The translations under genes were made by a program, and so were the position numbers. This document shows positions 13,301 through 22,115 of a DNA stretch of 64,000 bases, piece by piece (the stretch's first letter is position 1; each line of letters opens with the position of its first letter). The notes under the pieces are model-generated. The model was not told where the DNA came from, made no database searches, and saw only the letters and a program-made list of their open reading frames with translations. Source of the stretch: Phoronis australis (lineage: Eukaryota; Phoronida; Phoronidae); assembly GCA_002633005.1 (NCBI GenBank), contig NMRA01000001.1, positions 3,290,997 through 3,354,996 on the forward strand. The letters run 5' to 3'.

Positions 13301-16300
13301 GCTGGAATCGACAAATCATTATACAGACTGACTAAAAACTCGTCGAAAGTGTGGCGTTTGAGGCATGGTTTTGGCCAAAATTCCTTGTTTCCGCATGTCT
13401 TTAAGTCACTATATGAAGACGTGTAGATGCACCATTTCAAGCGAAATAACATGAGCAATGTTAATGTTGATGAGTGGTCAGGAGGTAGCATGTCATCAGA
13501 TTTTGTGCTCAAGAATTCAAAATTGTATTTTTGTTGTGTACTCATTTAGTGAATGTTTGAGAAACCAAAGTGTTCTACAAGGATATCTCAAAACAATCGT
13601 GGTTGACTTACTGTACGAACTGGTTCTGGTAATTGTCTTCTCAGAACATTATACTTACCTCACCCAGTGCTTGAATTAGAAAATATCCTGTCATCAACAT
13701 GAATATTGTGCAATGCATGTGTGTATTAACTAGCAACCATTGTCACTGTGAACAATACTGATCTGCAGTTATTTGCTAGTGCACTTTGAAACAATCACAA
13801 ATACTGCTGTCAGGTTGTTTTCCTTATATTTTACGATGAATGTTGAAATCTTAAGGAATACATTCAAGCAATGTTTCTGACTTTTGTTATCCAGGGGCAG
13901 TGCCTTACAGCGTCGTCTTAAGGAACGAGAGAAGGAATTGGAGTTGGATGGACGAGACAGGCAAAGAGAGAGGGAGGAGTTAGAAGAGATTAAGAGGAAA
14001 CTTGTGGAGGAGGGGCATCCTGACGTGGAGGCGGAGCTAGCCAAAGTAAGAGCAGAATTCAATTGGTCTTAAGTAAAAATGCAGGTGTAATTTGACTGAA
14101 GGTGTAGCTAATTTAAGTCAGAGGAGTGTTACTGTACAGATATGTAGAGGATGAGCATCCTGTCATGGTTGGGGGAGGTGTTACTCTATGTCTCTCCAAG
14201 GGGAGTGATATATTTACTTGGGGGCAGAGCTAGTCGAGACAAAAGGTGTGTCAATGTACATAACTGGACAAGGAATATTCTAACGAGGTAGAGCTTGCTA
14301 AGTTAGGAGTATTGTTAATATATGAAAGTAATGCAGAGGTACAAGTTGACATGGGTGTTGCTAAAGCAGATGAAGGTTATGAAACCTGGGCCCGGTCTCT
14401 AATCTTTGTACTCGAAACGAACTCGAAACTATTTTTCGAAATTTCTCTGCTAATTTTGTGCGAACTTAAGATAATTGGTTATCAGACTGTGCTCGAATAC
14501 ATTATAGTTTATGCATAGGAGTTTCTAGTTCAAGTTTACCCTTGAAGACCCTTATATTCGTGCTACAAACTCGAGTAAAAACTCGAAATTTCGAGTTCAA
14601 ACTCGAACTTATTGCTTTAATATTGGGTTTACAAAGTGTGAACTAAGGGCAATAAATTATCTACGTAAGTTATTGTATACTCGAGCATAGAATAATGTAC
14701 ACTTATCTCGAGTTCGCCCAAAAGTAGAGTGGAAAATGCCAAACCTAATTTCGAGTTCCATTTCGAGTAAAAAGATTGTGGACCGGGCCCTAGTTGTTGG
14801 GTGTGATCTCATTTGATGCCGTTTGGTTTTCCTGTTGACAGATTGAACGAGAACGCGAAGAGCACATGAGGCCAAAACAGAAGGAGGAGCCTATTGAAAT
14901 AAGTGACTCACCAGAAGCTGATGAGACAGCAGGAGAGGCGGGAAGTAGCGAGGACGTTAAACGTCCGGCCAATATGCATCCGTCACTGCGACCGGTGGAT
15001 GTGGCACCCTCTGTCTCCAGTCGTAGTCAATCACCATCATCAGGTCGTGAGTCTCCCGAGGGCATCATCATTCCAGAGCCAGCCAAAACAGAGCCATCAT
15101 CAGATACTGGGACAGTTAGTTCAAAAATAGGTAATAGGTGTCTCTGTCATTGTTTTACATGCTTGTATTAATGTAGAAATAAAAGAATTCGAAACAAAAG
15201 CTAGTGCCGTCGCTAATTCAAGATTAATTCTTAATTTCAGGAAACTGTATATGTATAATTTCAAGCACTTTTTACTTTTGTTTTATTTGGTAAAGGTGGC
15301 TTGGTTTCACTGCTGTTTGAAAAACCTGAGTTCTTAAGGCCTTATTCTCCTTTAACTGATTACTATAAATTGTGATTTGTAGGAGTGGGTGATAGTCCTG
15401 GTGATTCGCGGGATTCGACATCATTCAAAGAAACGGGTAAACGAAAAAAGCTGACGGTGGGAAACGTATTCAATCAAGACGACGACGATGTAGACGGCCC
15501 AAAGAGACGGAAACTTGTGCCGCTGGATTATACAGAGGATGAAAAGGTGGGATGTGTGGCTGTATTTAGTGGTCCCCATAGTCCTTGCAACTTGTACTGC
15601 TTTGTGAGGCTTTAATGAGACTTTAAGTTGTACCTCTGATTGACTAAAGGACGTTTGTACTAAATGTAAATTAAATTGACCACAGTCATGAAGTGCTCTT
15701 GCAGTAGGAAATGCTTATTTTGGAGCTGAAAATAGGACTTGTGTCAACTTCAGTAATATACTTTGTGAAGCTGATTGTCCTGTTTCATAACCTAAGTGAA
15801 ACTTCTGAATTTTGAGGTAATTTAACTTTGCCTACTGAAGTTGGTTTTATAAAATTTTCACTCAAAGGGTGCTTTTCATGCACTGGCGGCTTTTTCTGGC
15901 AGTTTATATTTTGCCGAAATATGCAAACAGCCCTCATGCTTGTAGTGCAAACTTTTTCCTTTTGTGTTGGCAGAAAGCAATAGCCTTGTCCAAGCCTCCA
16001 GTGACAGTTGAGGAGAAGCGCAAACACATTAAGAACCTTATAGAGCGTATACCTACAGCCAAAGATGACCTCTTTGCCTTCACACTGGACTGGACCATGG
16101 TAGATACAGTAAGTTGGGCGTTGGATTTGCTGGGGTCCACAGTCTTCAGACTGTCCAGGGTTTAGTATTGTGGAGACACATGTTTAGCGATGATGGGTTC
16201 AGTGTTTTGAAAAACTAAGAACCATGAAAGTCCGGAAGTTGGCTAATAAAAAGTAGTTTAATCCTTGATTTGAAACTCAAAAAGGGGTAAACATTTGAAA

Positions 16301-17485
16301 ATGCATGAAAAAATCTCACAAGGTAATTTTATAAAAACCTCATTTAGTTGTTCGTGCAGCAAAATGTACTGTATGCCTACTTTTTCTTGGGAAAAATCTT
16401 GTGGAAAATAAAAATTAAATCAGTGAGGGGAAACGAAACAAAGTGTGAAAGGAAACCATGGATGAGCTTTCATGGAGTGGTAGTCATTGAGTGTTACTAA
16501 TCTCTGAACACATGGTTAAAAATATTGGTTACTTGTTGCAACTTTCATGTGATCCTTAACAGTTGTTTACATCATGACGTGAGCTGTGAGTTGAGCTACG
16601 TTTCACTTGAGGCAACCAGCTGAGCTGATCCTAGTTGTCTGTTCTCCACTGGCCCAAAAGTGGCAAGGTATTTCGAGCTCTTTGGTGCGATTGCTTAGCA
16701 ACGTTCTCTTTTACAATGCTTCGTTGTGCATCTGTCATGTATGTATCATTAGCTTTGTGTACTGAATCATTTGGTGGTTTCAACAGGTGTTGATGGATCG
16801 ACGCATCAAGCCATGGGTGAACAAGAAGATTGTAGAGTACATTGGAGAGGAGGAGCCGACCCTGACAGAGTTTGTCTGTCAAAAGGTCATGGCGCATAGT
16901 ACCCCTGAAGCAATACTCAGTGACGTGGCAATGGTAGGCATTCTTCCAGTCATGAATGAAAAGGGTTTCGGTGAATTGAATAGTTAGATTCTCTTACATC
17001 CATTAGGGCTTAAAGTGGCTGTATATCTGCTTTCAGTCATAAAAGTCAGTTTTGATTTAGGCCCCTTGCAATATTAAAATTGGGTTTCAAATTGTTCCCT
17101 ATTCAAAGTGGACATGACTTTTGGGGTTGGAGTGAACTGACACTTCATTGTTGCTCGAGGTCAGATTCTTCAAGTTGACTTGTCACAGAGTGTCATTCTT
17201 TTCTCTGTTTATGGTCTCGAGGAATAACGAAGCACCAGTTCTTTGCAAGACTTAAAATCGCTTCTTATCTGATCCATTAGTTTCGAACATACAAGTCTTA
17301 ATTTTTTTTTGAATTTTAAATGGTTGGTTTAGAAGTTATTAAATTGTTGTGAACAATTTGAAGCTAATTCATTTTCAAATTGGTGCTTTTAGGTTTTAGA
17401 TGAAGAAGCCGAAGTGTTTGTGGTCAAAATGTGGCGTCTGCTTATTTACGAAACTGAAGCCAAGAAGTTGGGACTAGTGAAGTAG
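180..17485 (+). CDS. RBM25: RNA-binding protein 25 (RBM25), 3' fourteen coding exons
   Basis: Splicing regulator of the nucleus, with RRM, Arg/Glu-rich region and PWI domain in order. Exons: 180-271, 1200-1350, 2486-2628, 3128-3205, 5279-5523, 10747-10843, 12229-12318, 12949-13022, 13895-14045, 14842-15130, 15383-15546, 15974-16108, 16787-16933, 17393-17485. Every junction is GT-AG and phases agree; the window holds 648 codons plus TAG at 17483. Exon 180-271 gives the second half of the RRM (AFGFCEYEDPEATLR), exon 1200 the VKVDAKTKAQLEEW linker, 5279-5523 an RE/RS-rich tract, 12949-13022 the EFLEDYDDDRDDPKYYK signature, and 15974-17485 the PWI domain, ending MWRLLIYETEAKKLGLVK. The 5' exons lie left of the window. 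Family knowledge: RBM25 associates with the U1 snRNP and spliceosome and affects 5' splice-site choice. The assignment is secure from the near-identical PWI and linker motifs. Confidence 0.96.
3456..3700. repeat. Degenerate GAY/GATGAC trinucleotide-like tract
   Basis: About 245 bp in an RBM25 intron are dominated by imperfect GAT, GAC, GGT and AAT triplets (for example gatgacgacgatgatgg, ggtgatgataatgatgacg). The pattern keeps a 3-nt period with many substitutions. It produces long repetitive antisense open frames rich in Ser and His that are not genes. Confidence 0.75.
4985..5144. repeat. Imperfect inverted repeat with ATTACGTCAC arms, possible small MITE
   Basis: The left arm reads ccgcaaggtattacgtcac, and the right arm ending near 5144 reads gtgacgtaatatcgtaagg. 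Read in reverse complement the arms share a perfect 10-bp ATTACGTCAC core, with partial similarity on both sides, about 160 bp apart. No clear target-site duplication is visible. It sits in an RBM25 intron. Confidence 0.4.
5524..10746 (+). other. RBM25: RBM25 long intron, no gene seen
   Basis: This 5.2-kb intron separates the RE/RS-rich exon from exon 10747-10843. It is AT-rich unique-looking sequence. I found no splice-consistent coding exon, tRNA-like or snoRNA-like box arrangement that I could support, and no clear transposon terminus. Confidence 0.5.
10844..12228 (+). other. RBM25: RBM25 intron containing one dispersed repeat copy
   Basis: Intron between exons 10747-10843 and 12229-12318. 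It contains copy 1 of the dispersed repeat described separately (about 11629-11803). Nothing else is recognisable. Confidence 0.5.
11629..11803 (+). repeat. Dispersed repeat family, copy 1
   Basis: A block of about 175 bp begins ctctcaccaatttaggacac, runs through aatatgg and a conserved aaaagata segment, and ends gaaattgtggatattc and atgttagaag. The same order of short blocks occurs at 18484-18646 and 58457-58606, all in plus orientation. The copies are diverged, so this is an old interspersed element of unknown class. Confidence 0.6.
12999..13175 (+). repeat. RBM25: 95-bp tandem duplication spanning an RBM25 exon end and its splice donor
   Basis: The segment from 12999 (cagggatgatccaaagtatt, then the donor GTAAGT at 13023) is repeated at 13094 (cagggatgatccacagtatt, then GTGGGT at 13118). 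Similarity continues downstream (tagagctggggg in both, then ttgaggtcac-like sequence). The offset is 95 bp. The second donor is weaker by consensus. Confidence 0.85.
14143..14314 (+). repeat. RBM25: Decayed tandem copies of the 3' end of RBM25 exon 13895-14045
   Basis: Downstream of the exon, 14143-14167 (gtagaggatgagcatcctg) resembles exon positions 14004-14028 (gtggaggaggggcatcctg). Segments near 14220 (ggggcagagctagtcgag) and 14285 (gaggtagagcttgctaagtt) resemble the exon end and donor at 14028-14056 (gaggcggagctagccaaagt). The copies are degenerate and show no open frame. Confidence 0.5.
14388..14790. mobile_element. 403-bp MITE-like element with long terminal inverted repeats
   Basis: The left end gggcccggtc at 14388 pairs perfectly with gaccgggccc ending at 14790. 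Pairing continues with a few mismatches through aatctttgtactcgaaa on the left against the reverse complement aatctttttactcgaaa on the right, then gaactcgaaa. The interior is AT-rich and studded with ctcgaa/ttcgag words, some forming nested palindromes. It has no coding capacity and I see no clear target-site duplication. It lies in the RBM25 intron 14046-14841. Confidence 0.72.
15974..17485 (+). CDS. RBM25: RBM25 PWI domain exons
   Basis: Three exons (15974-16108, 16787-16933, 17393-17485), all phase 0 at their joins, encode the C-terminal PWI nucleic-acid-binding domain. Key stretches are RKHIKNLIERIPTAKDDLFAF, MDRRIKPWVNKKIVEYIGEE, EFVCQKVMAHSTPEAIL and VLDEEAEVFVVKMWRLLIYE. The family motif is present as PWV. 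The protein stops at 17483-17485 directly after GLVK, the usual C-terminus of RBM25. Confidence 0.95.
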
Positions 17486-18483
17486 AACAGCTACTATGGT
17501 GGCGCGCCCTGTTGGTGTTATCATGAACGTGGTTGCCTGTGCAACTGTGATGTGAACGTGTTGGATTATTGTGTCTCACTTAGCAGATGTTTTGTTGCCA
17601 GCCCTCTGTAGAGCTGGACAGGTCTCGTTTTCACTGCTGGTTCCCAATTGGCTATCAACACTGTGTTCACGTGAGAGAAAGGCGTTGAACATTTCAAACT
17701 ATGTGAAACTTCTTTTAGCTTTTATCAGTCATTTTTGGAAATGTCAGCTGGTGGTTTTTTACCCAGCAGTGTTAAGACTGAGATCCAGAGATCTGTTGAT
17801 ATTTTGTTAAAACATTTCAACCTTTGCAGCACTGCACTGAGATAACTCTGCATCACCAAGTCAACTTGCTGTTCTATTGTTGGTTTTCTTAATAAGGACA
17901 TCATGGTTGCATTTTGCATAAGGCATGTATCAGTGTGTGGGATTTGACAGATGGCGGTCTCAATGGTTACTTTTAGCGTTGAGTGTAAGGATGCATTGTT
18001 AGTGGTATGACAAGTTGGATCTGATGGAAGCTAGAAATAAGACATTCGAATGTAGAAATACTCTGTTGGAAGTTTTAGGATTTCACAGGTTGGTGTCTGG
18101 ATAGTCACCTGTGTCTGGTGTTCACAGTTGTTGGCAGCTTACTTAAGATAGAAGGTCCATCCTTCAATACAGTCCCACAGCTTAAATCCATTCGGGTTTC
18201 TAGATTGTTAACATCTGTGTGAGAATTCTTTTGACTATGACAGCATTACGCCCGGATGGTGTGCAGGCCCATGTAGTTGGACAGAGAGGCTGTCACAGGG
18301 CTTTGACTATTGTGTCCATGTTTATGTCATTCGCAAAATGAACACTGCACTCCGCGTTTACACAAAAGCTTCCAAGAATACATCACGTAAAGAGCAGAGA
18401 ACATGCACCATACTTTTTTACCTACAGCTCCGTGCTCTGAGTACCAGTGTTGTAACATGTATCCAAATACAGTGTCCGGTATG

Positions 18484-18646
18484 ATCTCGCCAATATAGGA
18501 TACAATATGGTGGACTATTGTCAGTTTATTTTCTCAATTTTTCGTAAAAGATATATAGCACCCAGTTATTGCTATACCATGTGCCATAGCTACGGTCGGA
18601 AAATATTTTGAAGAATTGTGGGTATTCACAACAATGTTAGAAGACC
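18484..18646 (+). repeat. Dispersed repeat family, copy 2
   Basis: This copy begins atctcgccaatataggatac followed by aatatgg, contains aaaagatata, and ends aaaatattttgaagaattgtgg and atgttagaag. Block order and spacing match the copies at 11629-11803 and 58457-58606. Confidence 0.6.
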
Positions 18647-19930
18647 TTGAAACACAAAAAAGTTATCTCAGCGAGATTTTAACAAATTTGGAAAATGTTA
18701 TGGAATACTAAAAGGTCCATGCAACAGTAATTGGATCTAGGTGAAACTACTAAACTTAAATGTGGCAGTGAAATTTACCATGAAAGTGAATTGTTTGGTC
18801 CGTGGCTTGATCATGTGTAATAAGGAACGCTTACCATATAATGAATCAAAACTCCGCCTCAAACCGCGAACCAAAATGAAGGTTTTCAAAGATGGTGCTG
18901 CAAAGGGTTTAATGTTTTTCTACTGTGTAAGGGTTCCAAACCAGCAGATTATGTGTGTGAATTGAGAGAAGTCGTTGCATTGGCAGAACTGGGTTCTAAC
19001 AGAATGTAATCATTTCAAGCAACTAGGTATTTCTTGTTAAACTGAAATGGGAAGTCTTGATATTTTTACAATTGGTATTGTACATTAAAATGTAAAAAGA
19101 ACTTAATAAAGGACAAAATTGACCAAATTGGACTCTTGCATTATTGTATTCGAGGCCCAGAATGGTTATCAAAATGCCGACTAAAAGGACGTTTTTCTCT
19201 AGATGCAATTCCTGTCTATTTACTGCTTAAAGGTGATGTGAGTCAAAGACGGATGATTTGTTAGCCCTTTTAAAGCCTCACTTTAAAAACTCGACTTTAG
19301 TTCGTGGTGGCAACTGCAGAAGTCTTGTTATTGAATGGAACGTGTGGGTGCAATTGCCCCCACCCCAGATTCGGCAGATCATGGAAATTCTGACAGAGCT
19401 AAAAAAGTCTGGCAGCAGGATACAATGGCAAAACGGGATGAAATCGGTAGCCACCAGGTTGAGTCAGTGCCGAGTGGGGATTGGTTTGGAATTTACGTCT
19501 AATAAGGTAAACAAATTCTATGCTCTGGAAAAGTTAACGTCGCATGTCCCCTAGCACCGACGTCCAGATACGCTTATGATTTACACTACTAAATTTTAAA
19601 ATTAGATATTGAAGCTTTGACGTTATTGATATGGGGCAATAACGAATTGGTAGTTTTTCCTGGCCACAGAGGTCACTTGTGAAACGAGACGAGACCATTT
19701 TTATAACGGTTGGTTGTCAAAATCAGAACTTAGTTGACAGAAAACATGAGTTTAAATACCGGTGTAAGAAAATAGTTTCGCTGGGCTACAGATCACTTTT
19801 AGGAACTGTCGGAGTTGGCGTGCGTGTTTTGATTGCAGACAATGGGATGCGTGGAATACTGAACCATAAGGCAATCGCAGTTTGTCCATCGCTCGTCAGC
19901 CACTCATCAGGCTGCCCCTAGTAGGCCTAG

Positions 19931-20082
19931 TGACGTCATCCAAATTTTCAATAGACACCACGTTTGCTTCTTCTTAGATACGTCATAATTCTGTAAACGA
20001 AACATTGTTACTATTTTGACACTATACAAAGTAATCAGAAAAAATATCCTGCGTGTACTTTGAAGAAGAATCGATGACGTCA
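19931..20082 (+). promoter_or_regulatory. Cluster of CRE-like (TGACGTCA) sites upstream of the AT-hook gene
   Basis: Perfect palindromic TGACGTCA occurs at 19931-19938 and 20075-20082, with a half-type TACGTCA at 19979-19985. The last full site is 40 bp before the ATG at 20122. Full CREs near a start codon are typical ATF/CREB-family binding sites; occupancy is an inference. Confidence 0.5.
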
Positions 20083-20121
20083 TAACTACTTCATTCAGCG
20101 ACCCTGCTTCGGTAACGCACG

Positions 20122-22115
20122 ATGGCTAATCGCGGCGGTTCTCCATACAAAGCTGGTCCGAAGGGCCGTAAGCGTCGTACCACAAACACAAGACACAAAG
20201 TAACAGACTTTGAGGATTGTTTGCCACCAGTGAAGAAAGCTAAAAAAGCCGGCCAGAGTCAAAAGGAATTCCTTGTGTGTAGTCAATGTGGATCCTGGAA
20301 GCTCTCGTTGTGTCGCGATACTTCTGAAGAAGACGTGCACAAACAAACTGCAGCGGCAACGCGAGTGCACCAACAACAACAATGCAAATGCTGTTCAAAC
20401 AGACGCGACTGTCCATGTTGTCGCAGACGAAAGCATGTAGTCCAACCCGTTGTTAGATGCGGCCATCACCATCGCGGCAAAAGGAGCCGTGGAGCTTCAG
20501 GAAGAAGATGCGTAGAACACGAGTGTGTTTCCAATATTTCTTACGAAAGTAGCATTTCATATGGGACGTCAGTCGAGACAAGCGAGAACGTAGAATGTAC
20601 TGCAAAAGAAGTAGTTGCTGAAGAATCTGCAGAAACGTGCATAAATCTGAAGAACAAACCCAAAAGAACACAGACGAAAAAACGACAGGCTAAGAAGAAC
20701 AGAAATTCAGAATCCGACAACCAAGCCTCAAGTGAGACATCTGGCAATGCTGAATTTAAAACCGTTGCAGCTGTGAAACCAAAAAGAAAAGTTGGTCGCC
20801 CCAAAAAAGTCGTAGAGGAGGAAGATGACGCATCAAAACCAGCCAGCACTGCGCAACCTAGAAAAGTTGGACGTCCTAAAAAATCCAAAAAACTCACGAC
20901 TTGTAATGAAAAACCAATTCAACAACTTGTTCAACTTCAAAACACACCAGCGATACCTACTGATGAAGAGAGTGTCGATCTTTTCGACATATTTTCGCGG
21001 GTGAGAAGATTAAAAATCATTCTTTTGGTAGCACAACGAATTTTGTTCTTTGTTCGTCAGGTTCTGCTTTTAAATTGCTAGTTATGTATCACATCTGTGT
21101 CTTTGCATTTCAGAACACACAACTCTTGCAGATTTGTCAGCAGCCCAAAACAAAGGAGGTTGAGAAAAAGAAAGAGCAACGCAGAAAGGCATATAAAAGG
21201 CGTGCGGCGGCTCGGAAAACTAAGAAGTCAAAGGCCAAGCCCAAAGAAACCGATGCCAACGACTCTAAAGTGGCTGCTACCCTCGTCGATGTTGCCACAT
21301 GTACTGCGAACCAACAATCTTCCATAGAAAAGCCTTGCACAGAATTAACTGAAAACCAGGAAGCTTGCGTTTTCTTAAAGGGCTTTCAGACCATTAGCGG
21401 TGTATCTCCGGTGCCACGACCCCCAACTCCGATTTCGTTCCCGGCGAAAGTGTGCCACGTTTCACCCGTCGTAAGGTCTGTTGAACCACGTGAAACCAGT
21501 GACACGGCTACTGTGAATTCAGTCAGCGAAGACCAAGCTGGCGTTTTTCAAAGCGCAGTCACCCCAACAACTACTTCAGAAAGAATTGCTCGTCCGGACA
21601 ATGTTGAAGAGAAACATTCACTTCTATCATCACCAGTGGGAGGAAACGCGGCGTTGTCGGATGAAGCGTCTATCCAAGCGCCACAGGAGCGCACCACTCG
21701 TCGGTCTCCGAGGCTGGCTGGATCTGCCAGTAGCCCAGGTCAGCAAGCCCCACATAGAGCGTCACTATCGGAGGGAAGCGGCTTGTCAAATCAAAGAATT
21801 GGATCACCAGTGGCGGTGGATGGGCTTCCTAACATTGAAACTGAAGAAGAAATATGCTACGAATTCGCCAATCAAATTTCAGGAGAGTTGTTGTTCCCAG
21901 ACGCCGACACGAAATCCGATGCCTCCAGTTACGATCCGACGCCAACAACGAGTGAATGCGTGGAAGTTGATAAAAAATCCTCGAACGGCATGGACGAGGA
22001 GGGGTCACCTTCGTCTCGTAGTTGCCCCCAACAACCAATGTTAGAGTCGATGACGGAGAGAAGGGGTTATTGTTCTGAATCGCCTAAACTTGTAATGAGC
22101 ATGAACTACATGTAA
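20122..22115 (+). CDS. Unrecognised basic, Cys-rich, AT-hook nuclear protein
   Basis: Two exons, 20122-21000 and 21114-22115, joined in phase 0 across a 113-bp GT-AG intron, give 626 residues ending TAA at 22113. No family is recognised. Residues 1-50 are very basic (KGRKRRTTNTRHK). Residues 53-135 are rich in paired cysteines and histidines (CSQC, CKCC, CPCCRRRK, RCGHHH, CVEHEC), which suggests zinc binding. Two AT-hook cores, KRKVGRPKK (about 221) and PRKVGRPKK (about 246), suggest minor-groove DNA binding. After the intron comes a Lys/Arg block (EKKKEQRRKAYKRRAAARK), then a Ser/Thr/Pro-rich region with RRSPRLAG, seen in some chromatin proteins. Reading through the intron stops at 21081, so retention would yield a 319-residue form with the cysteine region and AT-hooks. 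Likely chromatin-associated by composition only. An AATAAA lies at 22235-22240. Confidence 0.75.

Larger units (their letters stand above)
17486..20121 (+). other. RBM25 3' flank and intergenic region
   Basis: The region holds the RBM25 3' UTR and the promoter of the next plus-strand gene. The first exact AATAAA on the plus strand that I found after the stop is at 19105-19110, so either the 3' UTR is about 1.6 kb or a variant signal is used. Copy 2 of the dispersed repeat lies at 18484-18646. Short open frames at 19258-19554 and 19679-19921 look like noise. Confidence 0.45.

Noticed and set aside
19258-19921. Open frames of 80-98 aa between RBM25 and the AT-hook gene
   Set aside because: No family resemblance, no splice partners and no clear start context.
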